Source of the DNA: a virus
Length of the DNA: 21,045 nucleotides
Reading direction: 5' to 3' (one strand)
Virus record (IMG/VR): IMGVR_UViG_3300044464_000115
Location: 1 to 21,045 of that record
Shown here: positions 1-5,918 of the stretch, in pieces
How the letters are laid out: each line of letters opens with the position of its first letter
Numbering within the stretch: position 1 is the first letter of the stretch
Notes under the pieces: model-generated
The model's database searches: none
Seen by the model: the letters and a program-made list of their open reading frames with translations, nothing else
What the model was told of the DNA's origin: nothing
Made by a program: the position numbers and the translations under genes

Positions 1-2
1 CT

Positions 3-908
3 GCGCGGCAACCGATTGGTCTTCCCCTCATAGGGCTCGTAGTACTCGTATTGCGCCGCCCACTCCTCTTGTTCCATCGGGGGGTTGCCGGGCTTGCGGT
101 ACCCGTAGCAGAACACGCTGTTCTGACGGATGTAGCTGTCCCGCTTCCCGCTCTCGCTGTTGTAGTCCCCCTCGCGCTTCCCCTTGATCAGCCCGTGGAT
201 GTAAATGCTCTGCACCTGCCGCTGCAGCCGGCGCTCCGCGTCGAGGGTGGCGGCGAACATCTGGATCATGACCTCCCACTTGTCGCGGAAGGTGATCGAG
301 TCCATCGAGGTGGTCTTGAACTCGTGGTACTCCAGCTCCTGGGTCAACCGCGTGAGCGCGAGGAAGTCCGGCCGGCACATCAGCCCCTTCCCCTGGCAGT
401 CCCGCGCCTCATGGTCGGCCTTGGTCCCGATCCCGTCCCCGAGGCCGCAGGTGCAGTCGAATACGTAGGTATCGTCCACCTCGACTTCGAGAATCTGCGC
501 CCGCTGGAGGATCTCCGGGAGGACCTCTATGCACCACGCCCAGATCATCCCTGAGATCAGGTAGTTCTGCTCGCGGGTGACCGCCTGGACGTCTTCGTTG
601 TCGCTGAGGTAGGCGAACCCCCGGACCTCGACGGTCTTCCAGTACTTCTGCTGGGCCTCATGAATAGCCGCGCGAATGATTGCGTCGGGGGGAATCGTAA
701 TATGCGTCGGGTGCTGCCGGCACCATTCCAGGATGGGGGCCAGCCCGTCGTGCCCGGCAATCCCGGTCATCAAGGGGAGCTTGGTCGCCTTCATGGTGAT
801 CCCGTACCCGTTGGGACCGATGTGATAGCCGAGGAGGCGCGCACGCTGACAGAAGCCACGACCGTCGACCACGCGGGAGCGGTCGAGCAGCCAGATGGTG
901 GAACTCAC
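3..908 (-). CDS. PD-(D/E)XK nuclease, RecB/Cas4-like exonuclease (partial)
   Basis: The frame is open from a GTG at 908-906 to the left edge, so at least 302 residues are present and the C-terminus is missing. The GTG overlaps the upstream gene's stop (GTGA), which fixes the start; no ATG lies near it. The likely catalytic core is D181 in RPDFLAL and E196-x-K198 in YHEFKTTS, the D...ExK signature of the PD-(D/E)XK superfamily. A conserved-looking helix (KWEVMIQMFAATLDAERR) follows, as in RecB/Cas4-type phage exonucleases. Several Cys (FDCTCG, RDCQG, LMCRPD) precede the core and could bind metal. It is the last visible gene of a three-gene minus-strand operon. Likely role: DNA end processing in recombination, replication or host DNA breakdown; this is inferred from the fold only. 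Confidence 0.72.
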   Translation of the reverse strand, partial: MSSTIWLLDRSRVVDGRGFCQRARLLGYHIGPNGYGITMKATKLPLMTGIAGHDGLAPILEWCRQHPTHITIPPDAIIRAAIHEAQQKYWKTVEVRGFAYLSDNEDVQAVTREQNYLISGMIWAWCIEVLPEILQRAQILEVEVDDTYVFDCTCGLGDGIGTKADHEARDCQGKGLMCRPDFLALTRLTQELEYHEFKTTSMDSITFRDKWEVMIQMFAATLDAERRLQRQVQSIYIHGLIKGKREGDYNSESGKRDSYIRQNSVFCYGYRKPGNPPMEQEEWAAQYEYYEPYEGKTNRLPR

Positions 909-1099
909 GCCTTCCTCCACGGGGGGCCAATCGGACCGAAGTAGACCTCGGTGTCCACGCCCCGTGCAGTGGTCTCCTCATCCAGGACCTGAGCCTGGAA
1001 GTCCTGTACATCCCCGCCCGGGATGTCCAGCTCACGCACCTGGTACCGCATCTCCCCATCCCGTGGGTCGACGGTCCACACCGAGGCACGTAGTTTCAT
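905..1099 (-). CDS. small hypothetical protein (64 aa)
   Basis: Starts MKLRASVWTVDPRDG. The ATG overlaps the upstream gene's TGA by 4 nt (ATGA) and its own TGA overlaps the GTG of the nuclease gene, so it sits in a translationally coupled operon. A longer in-frame start at 1168 would run deep into the upstream gene and is not preferred. The sequence is acidic with beta-like N-terminal segments (RYQVRELDIPG) and no Cys motif or membrane segment. No family is recognised. Its position directly before a PD-(D/E)XK nuclease suggests, but does not show, an accessory role in the same process. Confidence 0.62.
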   Translation of the reverse strand: MKLRASVWTVDPRDGEMRYQVRELDIPGGDVQDFQAQVLDEETTARGVDTEVYFGPIGPPWRKA

Positions 1100-1419
1100 G
1101 GCGTCACCTCCGCTGCCAGCTTCTTGATCACCGCGTCGCTCCCCTCCGAGGCAATCGCCACGATGCACGCCCCCAGGGTGGCAATGAGTTTCTCAATCGT
1201 TTCAGGGGTGGTCAGCTCAGAGGGCAGCTGCAGGTTCCAGACGGCATCCCGCAGAAACACGTAGCCACGTGTGTCAGCGGTGTCGTACAGGCTGAAGGGA
1301 ATCCGCACGCGTACCAGATTGCCCGTCGCTTGTGCGCGGGCCAGCACTTCCTCAATCTGCTGTCGCTGGGTCTGCCGATCGGGGTTGACGAGCGAAATCT
1401 GTGGTTCAGGTTCGGGCAT
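1096..1419 (-). CDS. hypothetical protein (107 aa), first gene of left minus operon
   Basis: ATG at 1419 begins MPEPEPQISLVNPDRQTQ. A purine-rich stretch (GAGAGGCGAGA) lies just upstream on the minus strand as a weak ribosome site. The predicted protein has a Pro/Glu N-terminus, a helix rich in Q/E (QQIEEVLARAQATG), a beta-rich middle (NLVRVRIPFSLYDTAD) and a C-terminal helix. No catalytic motif is visible and no family is recognised. It is the first gene after a near-consensus promoter at 1476-1504 and overlaps the next gene by ATGA. Confidence 0.65.
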   Translation of the reverse strand: MPEPEPQISLVNPDRQTQRQQIEEVLARAQATGNLVRVRIPFSLYDTADTRGYVFLRDAVWNLQLPSELTTPETIEKLIATLGACIVAIASEGSDAVIKKLAAEVTP

Positions 1420-1475
1420 TACAACATCTCGCCTCTCGCAGTCCGCGTGCTAACATACCGCAATCAAGGATGCCG

Positions 1476-1504
1476 AGTGTATGCGCGACGCGGCTAAGAG
1501 TCAA
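1476..1504 (-). promoter_or_regulatory. sigma70-like promoter for the left minus operon
   Basis: On the minus strand there is TTGACT (1504-1499), a 17-bp spacer, and TACACT (1481-1476). The -35 matches 5 of 6 consensus bases, the -10 matches 4 of 6, and the spacing is ideal. The expected transcript start is near 1469, about 50 nt before the ATG at 1419. Read from sequence only. Confidence 0.6.
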
Positions 1505-1548
1505 ATAGAAAAACACTGCGAAATGTAGGGGGTGAATCGAGGAGGGTT

Positions 1549-1565
1549 CCTACAGGTTGTGTAGG
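1549..1565. repeat. short inverted repeat, possible operator
   Basis: CCTACA-GGTTG-TGTAGG is a perfect 6-bp dyad with a 5-nt centre, placed between two divergent operons. An additional TGTAGG lies at 1524-1529. No poly-T follows, so it is not an intrinsic terminator. An operator or mRNA hairpin is possible; the binding protein is unknown. Confidence 0.35.
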
Positions 1566-1669
1566 CTTGCTAAATAGCGCAGGGGTGGGATAGGGTGCGC
1601 GTTTCTGCAAGCGGCGACGCCCGAGTGTGACGCTCGAGCGCCGCCTTAACCGCAGTCAGGAGACACCTC

Positions 1670-1687
1670 ATGGCGGAGGCAATGTGA
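1670..1687 (+). CDS. five-codon minicistron (MAEAM) coupled to the ATPase start
   Basis: ATG GCG GAG GCA ATG TGA is preceded by AGGAG at about 1659-1663, a good ribosome site with 6-7 nt spacing. Its TGA (1685-1687) overlaps the GTG start of the ATPase gene as GTGA. It may couple translation of the ATPase gene, or mark a recent frameshift near an older ATG start. It is very short, so it could be chance. Confidence 0.25.
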   Translation: MAEAM

Positions 1688-2619
1688 CAGTAGCAAATTC
1701 TGCTACTCGCAGTCAAGCATTCCCAGACCCAATCCCTGGGATCATCACCTTCGGCAGCCTCAACCTCTTGGCCGGCGCGTCTGGCGTGGGCAAAACCTGT
1801 CTCATGGCGTGGGTGCTCAAGCGGCTCAGGGACGGGCTTCCCATCTTCGATCGCGAGACCAATGCTCCCGCGAAGCTCGGCTTCATCTGTGCGGACCGAG
1901 GGGAGCTGACCGCGCGGTATTGGCTGGACAAGGCCGACTATCAAGACATCGCGTTTTACTCCCTCGCCGACGATGATGCGTTCAACACGAGTCGGCTGCG
2001 GAGCAAGGTCACCCTGATTAAGATCCTGGGGGAGTGTTTCGACAAGCTGCAACTACCCCCCGGGTCCCTTGCAGTGGTGGATCCTCTTGCGCTGTTCATG
2101 GGGGGCAACCTCAACGACTACACGAACTGTGCGGTGGCGTGTCTTGAGATGCGGCGGGAATGTCGGCGCCGGCAGATTACCCTCATCGGAACCGCGCATG
2201 CCTCGAAGCAGAAATCCGATCGGAAGGAACGGTACGAGCGACTACAGGATCGCATCCTGGGGTCGACAGCACAATTGGGGTACGGTGATACCCAGTTGTA
2301 CCTCGCCTCCCCCGAGGAGACAGGTGAGCGGTTCTATACGTTCCTCTGGCACTCCCACACCGCCCCTGCCGAGGTCTTCCCCCTGGGGCGGAATAAGGAA
2401 GGACTTTTTGTCCCTTGGGCAGAAAGCGCACAGTCAGACGGGGAGAAGAAGATCCTCAGCGTGATCACGACTAACGAGGAGGGTACCGCCTTTGCCGACA
2501 TCCTGATCGCGTCGGAGATCCCGAAGACCACGGTATTTCGCACGCTCCAGGATCTGATCAAAGACGGACGTCTCCTGAAGGTGGGACATGGACGCTACCG
2601 AAAACCCGCGCTCAACTGA
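1684..2619 (+). CDS. RepA-like / AAA_25-type RecA-fold ATPase (replicative helicase candidate) with C-terminal winged helix
   Basis: The protein is 311 aa from GTG 1684. That start is preferred because GGAGG lies at 1675-1679; an upstream GTG at 1627 adds 19 residues but has no ribosome site. Walker A is GASGVGKT (residues 31-38). Walker B is SLAVVDPLALF (Asp about 133), followed by a sensor-like TLIGTAHASKQ, the order seen in RepA/GspA-like hexameric helicases and RecA-like AAA_25 proteins. Residues about 255-311 (EKKILSVITTNEEGTAFADI to RTLQDLIKDGRLLKVG) look like a winged helix-turn-helix that could bind DNA or load the ATPase. It opens a plus-strand block and is followed about 200 bp later by an array of GTTCCA repeats, which fits a replication initiator/helicase beside its origin. 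A recombination or regulatory ATPase is the alternative. Confidence 0.8.
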   Translation: MTVANSATRSQAFPDPIPGIITFGSLNLLAGASGVGKTCLMAWVLKRLRDGLPIFDRETNAPAKLGFICADRGELTARYWLDKADYQDIAFYSLADDDAFNTSRLRSKVTLIKILGECFDKLQLPPGSLAVVDPLALFMGGNLNDYTNCAVACLEMRRECRRRQITLIGTAHASKQKSDRKERYERLQDRILGSTAQLGYGDTQLYLASPEETGERFYTFLWHSHTAPAEVFPLGRNKEGLFVPWAESAQSDGEKKILSVITTNEEGTAFADILIASEIPKTTVFRTLQDLIKDGRLLKVGHGRYRKPALN

Positions 2620-2791
2620 GCCCCCAACGGTCGAGCGGCTCCGGCGTGAGGGGGTGCGCCTGTATTACGTCGGCGGTCGCAGTGTCTCGGTGTGGATGCT
2701 CCCAGACCGTTCCAGCTGGATTCTGTCCCGCTCCACTGCCGGGGGATTTTCGCACTGGATCGTCCGCCCGCGTGATACCTGGGAGGACTGA
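2588..2791 (+). CDS. small hypothetical protein (67 aa)
   Basis: Starts MDATENPRSTEPPTVERLRR and overlaps the end of the ATPase gene by 32 nt in another frame. The protein has a charged N-terminal helix followed by beta-like segments (VRLYYVGGRSVSVWMLPD, SSWILSRST, SHWIVRPRD), rich in Trp and Ser. No family is recognised. The real-gene call rests on its ordinary composition, its position filling the gap before the repeat array, and the absence of a competing frame. The ribosome site is weak (GGTGGGA), so translational coupling to the ATPase gene is likely. Confidence 0.5.
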   Translation: MDATENPRSTEPPTVERLRREGVRLYYVGGRSVSVWMLPDRSSWILSRSTAGGFSHWIVRPRDTWED

Positions 2792-2825
2792 TGAGCTGGG
2801 CACCCCCGTCATAGGGGGAGGGTAT

Positions 2826-2997
2826 GTGGAACTATGGTGGTTAAGTCCTCTGTGTACTAGAGATTATAAAGTTCCAACTCATCCGTGGAATGTGGAACTT
2901 TGGAATATGATAGTTCCAATAGTTCCACTCAGCCATATCCAAAGTTCCACGCACTTATAGCTTATGGTACATAGAGTTAGGTGCCAAAGTTCCACGC
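2826..2997. repeat. array of eight GTTCCA-type boxes in both orientations
   Basis: The box AGTTCCA(C/A), or its complement, occurs at 2826-2833 (inverted), 2870-2877, 2892-2899 (inverted), 2912-2919, 2921-2928, 2943-2950 and 2989-2994, with a shorter GTGGAAT at 2885-2891. The core extends to a 13-bp perfect inverted pair: GTGGAACTTTGGA at 2892-2904 and TCCAAAGTTCCAC at 2938-2950. A third copy, CCAAAGTTCCACGC at 2984-2997, is in direct orientation to the second, 46 bp further on. This is far denser than chance in a GC-rich genome. Iterons bound by a Rep protein or a multi-operator cluster are the plausible readings. Confidence 0.7.
2841..2870 (+). promoter_or_regulatory. possible promoter inside the repeat array
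   Basis: TTAAGT (2841-2846), an 18-bp spacer and TATAAA (2865-2870) could form a promoter reading into the genes at 3106-4907. The -10 matches 5 of 6 consensus bases; the -35 is weak. The last base of the -10 is also the first base of an AGTTCCAA box, so a protein bound there would block transcription. Confidence 0.35.
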
Positions 2998-3105
2998 TCG
3001 CGCACGTATGTGGGTGATCTGTTTTGCGGGCATTCACCCTAGCGTTACCTGGTCGTCGTAGGGGGCTTGCCGGCCTCGATCGTGCGTGCTACCGTCCACA
3101 CGCGC

Positions 3106-3501
3106 ATGAAAATTGAAGTCAGTCACCACATCACCCTCAACCTGTGCCACCTGCCTGACCCTGAGACGCTCGAGGCGATTCAGGCTGTCGCGCGGGCGGT
3201 GGCTGCACAAGGAGATTCGCTTATGGCACTCTCAGCGGCCGTCCAGGCCAAGATCGCAGAAATCGAAGCGGCCCTCGCGGGGATCACGACCCAGATCACC
3301 ACGGGCGTCGCCGGCATTCAGACCGACATTCAGGACCTGAAGGACAAGATCACCGCGGGCGGGATGAGCGAGGCGGAGATTCTCGCCGCCCTCACCGAGC
3401 TCCAGACCAGCGCGGCGAGCGTGGGGACCGCGGCGCAGGCGGTCACGGATCTCGACCTGGCGAACCCTGGGGTTCCGTCGGCTCCTCCGGACGAGGTATA
3501 A
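3106..3501 (+). CDS. phage coiled-coil protein (131 aa)
   Basis: Starts MKIEVSHHITLNLCHLPDPE. A TTG at 3067 would add 13 residues and an ATG at 3223 with a good AAGGAG site would give a shorter form of 92 aa; 3106 is chosen because the MKIEV-H-H-L opening resembles a recurrent class of small phage proteins. The middle (about residues 20-105) is Ala/Ile/Gln-rich with a heptad-like pattern (AAVQAKIAEIEAALAGI, IQTDIQDLKDKITAGG), and the tail is Pro-rich (GVPSAPPDEV). No enzymatic motif is visible. It lies immediately before a secreted protein, with one base between the stop and the next ATG. Confidence 0.6.
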   Translation: MKIEVSHHITLNLCHLPDPETLEAIQAVARAVAAQGDSLMALSAAVQAKIAEIEAALAGITTQITTGVAGIQTDIQDLKDKITAGGMSEAEILAALTELQTSAASVGTAAQAVTDLDLANPGVPSAPPDEV

Positions 3502-3502
3502 C

Positions 3503-4453
3503 ATGCGGAGGCTGACCTTGCTGCTCGCGGCGTTCCTTACGCTGGTCGCAGGGTCAGTCTCTGCGCAATGTCTGCCTCCGGCCTGTGTAAACAACATCGT
3601 GGGGAAGATCCTGATGCTCGAGTCAGGCCCCCCTGGACTGCAACTGCGCGCGGAGGTAGCGGTGGACGGTACGATCGATCCTGCTACCGCGAGTCTCCAC
3701 TGGAATTTCGACCCAGACTATCTGTTCGAAGACGCGACGCAAGCCCCTGGGACGCCCCCCATTCCGTTTACCCCGAACGCGGCGGCAGCGGCTGCCATGA
3801 CGTATCGGATCTCCACCGAACTCGGAGCGTCGGTCATTTCACGGACCGTGATTCTGCCCGCGAATGTAACGTGCAGTCAGGCGCTACTTGAGTGTTGGAC
3901 CGGACCGCTCATCAATAGCATCCCGAATCTCAACACCGGTGGTACCTTCACCCTGCGGCTCAGCTGGGAACATCTGCCACAGTTCCACGAAAGCACATGG
4001 AGCGACCCGGTAACCTTCACGGTGACCGGTGGGGTACCTGTGCCCGTGCCGGTCAATTGCGTACTGTCTGACTGGATAGCGTGGGGGCCGTGGCTCCCAC
4101 GCGATCCGCAGGTGATTCCCCCAGAGCTCGCACGCATCCGTACACGTGAGATCCTCACCCCGGCCTCGAATGGGGGGACGTGTCTTGGTGCGCTCATCGA
4201 GATGGAGACGATGCCCCTGGTCCCTGTTCCTATTCCCACGTTCTGCCGCTATGTAAAGTCGGGGAGTACCGTGGTGCAGACCGTAGCAGCGGGTACACTG
4301 ATCCAGGGCACTAATCAGCTCGCGACACAGGGGACACGTTTGGCCATCTTGGTGAGTTGGGGCTTCGAGCTCAATGCGACCAAGTGCCTCGCGGCTGTGA
4401 ACGGGCTCTGTCAGACCGTCCATGTCGAAGCGACCTGTCGCGGGCTCCCCTGA
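3503..4453 (+). CDS. secreted protein with thrombospondin type-1-like motif (316 aa)
   Basis: The N-terminus is a classical signal peptide: MRRL, a hydrophobic stretch (TLLLAAFLTLVAG) and SVSA|Q with predicted cleavage after residue 21. The exported part is about 295 aa, beta-rich, with ten or so Cys residues that could form disulfides. Residues 186-233 have CVLSDWIAWGPW, then RIRTREI, then NGGTCLGALIE. This spacing recalls thrombospondin type-1 repeats (CxxSxW..W, R.R, GGxxC), although one of the usual Cys is replaced by Trp. It may act at the cell envelope or outside the cell, for example in superinfection exclusion, adhesion or virion decoration. The signal peptide is clear; the TSP1 resemblance is by eye only. 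Confidence 0.65.
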   Translation: MRRLTLLLAAFLTLVAGSVSAQCLPPACVNNIVGKILMLESGPPGLQLRAEVAVDGTIDPATASLHWNFDPDYLFEDATQAPGTPPIPFTPNAAAAAAMTYRISTELGASVISRTVILPANVTCSQALLECWTGPLINSIPNLNTGGTFTLRLSWEHLPQFHESTWSDPVTFTVTGGVPVPVPVNCVLSDWIAWGPWLPRDPQVIPPELARIRTREILTPASNGGTCLGALIEMETMPLVPVPIPTFCRYVKSGSTVVQTVAAGTLIQGTNQLATQGTRLAILVSWGFELNATKCLAAVNGLCQTVHVEATCRGLP

Positions 4454-4907
4454 GACGCCCCCGGGGACGCGATCCCCGACCGGCCGACGGACCCGCTCGG
4501 ACAAAAAACCGCGTCTTCCCTGTGCCATCTGTGCCGATCCCGTCAAGCGCGTGGACGCGGAAACCTGCTCGCGCCGTTGCCGTAGTATTCTTCAACAGCA
4601 CCGTCGAGGCGTGATGCGCCGTCGGCAGATCTCCGCTGCGGGGGTGGCCGCACGGCAGGCCCGTCATCCGGCACAGCTCGTGGTATGGCTCGCGCGACTG
4701 GTGCGGGTCCCGGACGTGGGCTTTACGCACGATCAGCTTGTCGCCTGCGCCAAGATTGCGTACCAGGCATACACCCGCGGGCGGCAGGTCACCCGCAATA
4801 CGCTGCGGATCCGCGAGCGCCGGGTTAGCGAAGCGGGTTCGGCGGGCGGGTACGGAGAGGGCGGGTGTACGGTTGCTGATCCGGGGGGGAGGACGCCCAG
4901 CGGGTGA
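4422..4907 (+). CDS. zinc-finger protein (161 aa)
   Basis: The N-terminus is basic and Pro/Thr-rich, followed at about residues 33-52 by CAICADPVKRVDAETCSRRC, a CxxC...CxxxC treble-clef-like knuckle also common in HNH nucleases and small phage DNA-binding proteins. No HNH catalytic residues follow. The middle is helical and Arg/Ala-rich (VVWLARLVRVPDVGFTHDQ), compatible with nucleic acid binding. The start at 4422 overlaps the preceding gene by 32 nt; no later in-frame ATG lies before the finger. The Gly-rich tail overlaps a minus-strand gene (4825-5046), so its last 28 codons may be less constrained. Confidence 0.55.
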   Translation: MSKRPVAGSPETPPGTRSPTGRRTRSDKKPRLPCAICADPVKRVDAETCSRRCRSILQQHRRGVMRRRQISAAGVAARQARHPAQLVVWLARLVRVPDVGFTHDQLVACAKIAYQAYTRGRQVTRNTLRIRERRVSEAGSAGGYGEGGCTVADPGGRTPSG

Positions 4908-5046
4908 CGTACCAGCCACAGCCCCCGAGCAGGCAGAGGTAGAGGACGATCACCAAGAGGAGGCGATAGGGGTGCGTACCCTGTACTGGTGTACTAGGTG
5001 TACTAGTGCGTACCACTCGCGAGGGGCGGTCACGCATCCTCATCAT
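4825..5046 (-). CDS. small membrane or lipoprotein, proline-rich tail (73 aa)
   Basis: A basic N-terminus (MRDRPSRVVR) is followed by a hydrophobic segment, YRLLLVIVLYLCLLGG, ending in C-G-W-Y. L-G-G-C resembles a lipobox, and the tail is Pro/Arg-rich (SSPPDQQPYTRPLRTRPP). Small proline-rich lipoproteins are typical of outer-membrane spanins (Rz1), so that is one option; a single-pass inner-membrane protein is the other. It is the last gene of the minus-strand chain and overlaps the zinc-ribbon gene upstream by 17 nt (an ATG at 5037 would reduce this to 8 nt). It converges on and overlaps the plus-strand gene ending at 4907. Confidence 0.45.
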   Translation of the reverse strand: MMRMRDRPSRVVRTSTPSTPVQGTHPYRLLLVIVLYLCLLGGCGWYVTRWASSPPDQQPYTRPLRTRPPNPLR

Positions 5047-5452
5047 CCGGTCGATTCTCTTCGGTCGTGAGATTGGTTTCCTTGGGCCGGGGGTACCGTT
5101 GCCCCTCCTCCTCCGGCAGCCACCAACCGCCCCCTTCCTTGCGCAGCTGGGCGAGCTGGCGCGGGCCGGGGACCTGATCCTCGGGGGTCGCGGTGGCGAC
5201 GCGCGGCGCAGCCACGATCGGCCACGCGAGGATCCCCAGGACGTAGTGCCGGCCGCAATCCTTGTTCGTACAGGTGAAGCGGCCGGTGGTGGAGTCCCAG
5301 GCGTCGGACTTCGCCCCGGCCTTGCGGGACGCCCCCTGGCGGATCACGTAGACATCGCCACACGCGGGACACTCCAGGCTGAAGCTCTCCAGCCGTGCGA
5401 AGAACCGTTGCGCCTTCGCGATGCGCTGGCGGGTGTCTGGGGTGTAGCTCAT
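5030..5452 (-). CDS. zinc-ribbon protein (140 aa)
   Basis: The start ATGA overlaps the stop of the upstream gene. After a basic helical N-terminus (RQRIAKAQRFFARLE) come CPACG at about residue 34 and CTNKDC at about residue 71, two Cys pairs spaced as in a zinc ribbon. A hydrophobic stretch (VLGILAWPIVAAP) follows, then a charged tail (KETNLTTEENRPDDEDA). Likely a nucleic-acid- or protein-binding accessory phage protein. No enzymatic motif was seen. Confidence 0.65.
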   Translation of the reverse strand: MSYTPDTRQRIAKAQRFFARLESFSLECPACGDVYVIRQGASRKAGAKSDAWDSTTGRFTCTNKDCGRHYVLGILAWPIVAAPRVATATPEDQVPGPRQLAQLRKEGGGWWLPEEEGQRYPRPKETNLTTEENRPDDEDA

Positions 5453-5730
5453 ACCACCCCTCCGCGTACCTCTTGGAGCAGCTTCATGGCCGCCCCTGCC
5501 GGGCCGTGGTCGGGTACCTTGCAGTCGGCCTCACAATCGGCGGCGTAGAATTTGACCATCGCGTACAGCGCCGCCCACATCTCAGGCGCCTTGACCATCA
5601 GCTGGAGGGCCTCTTGCCGCTCCTCCTCCGACACGCGCATGGAGCAGGGCTTGATCGGGCCGTAGCGGGCGGAGGCGAGCTTGTGCCCCTCGGCGTTGCG
5701 GATCTCTGTCCCGTCGAGTGTCCATGTCAT
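5449..5730 (-). CDS. hypothetical phage protein (93 aa)
   Basis: The start is ATG 5730, overlapping the upstream stop (ATGA), with GAGGAAG as ribosome site; an ATG seven codons earlier is less likely. The protein opens MTWTLDGTEIRNAEGHKLAS, beta-rich, followed by helices (EERQEALQLMVKAPEMWAAL, YAMVKFYAAD) and a pair CEADC. The segment ALQLMVKAPEMWAALYAMV resembles a helix recurrent in small phage proteins of unknown function. No catalytic motif is visible. Confidence 0.62.
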   Translation of the reverse strand: MTWTLDGTEIRNAEGHKLASARYGPIKPCSMRVSEEERQEALQLMVKAPEMWAALYAMVKFYAADCEADCKVPDHGPAGAAMKLLQEVRGGVV

Positions 5731-5918
5731 AGGGGCTTCCTCGCTTCCCATTCGAGCGTACGTTGCCGGTTGATCGCGTTATCCTCCCAATCCGCACGTG
5801 GACATTCCAACCGACACTGCCGGCAAGGTAGGGGGCAGGGCGTCCCGTGTGCAGGGTTGAAGCAGTACCGCGTCAGGGTGCCGGCGAGTCGGGGGCCTAG
5901 CAGGTGGGGCTCAGCCAT
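5727..5918 (-). CDS. small Cys-rich protein (63 aa)
   Basis: Opens MAEPHLLGPRLAGTLTRYCF. Five Cys lie in YCFNPAHGTPCPLPCRQCRL and one more in ECPRADW, so one metal site is likely. The C-terminus is charged and helical (NAINRQRTLEWEARKPL). It shares one base with the preceding gene (TGATG) and four with the following gene. It is one of several metal-binding small proteins in this operon; no family is recognised. Confidence 0.6.
   Translation of the reverse strand: MAEPHLLGPRLAGTLTRYCFNPAHGTPCPLPCRQCRLECPRADWEDNAINRQRTLEWEARKPL

Larger units (their letters stand above)
1420..1683. other. divergent intergenic region between two operons
   Basis: This 264-bp stretch separates the minus-strand nuclease operon from the plus-strand ATPase operon. 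It holds the minus-strand promoter at 1476-1504, a perfect 6-bp inverted repeat CCTACA/TGTAGG at 1549-1565, and a further TGTAGG at 1524-1529. No convincing plus-strand promoter was found; TAAATA near 1571 has only a poor -35 at the right distance. A five-codon ORF (1670-1687) precedes the ATPase start. Confidence 0.5.
2792..3105. other. gene-free repeat-rich region, candidate replication origin or operator region
   Basis: This 314-bp stretch has no convincing gene. Its centre (about 2850-2990) is clearly more AT-rich than the surrounding coding sequence and carries the GTTCCA repeat array plus a TATAAA box. The right part (3012-3038) has GGGTGA and TCACCC arms that could pair around a loop of about 15 nt. 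The position just downstream of a RepA-like ATPase fits an iteron-type origin; a repressor-controlled promoter is the main alternative. Confidence 0.5.

Noticed and set aside
51-554. Plus-strand frame opposite the PD-(D/E)XK nuclease
   Set aside because: It is rich in Leu/Pro/Arg with no motif; the minus-strand frame contains the D...ExK core and a GTGA junction.
2826-2997. CRISPR array
   Set aside because: The repeats are only 7-14 bp, occur in both orientations and have irregular spacing, unlike CRISPR repeats of 23-37 bp.
3884-4546. Minus-strand frame (220 codons) opposite the secreted protein
   Set aside because: The plus-strand frame has a signal peptide and Cys pattern; the minus frame is an Arg/His-rich shadow.
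4971-5022. Tandem GTGTACTA repeats as an att or operator site
   Set aside because: They lie inside a minus-strand gene and encode a Ser-Thr-Pro repeat; there are only two copies and no integrase in the window.
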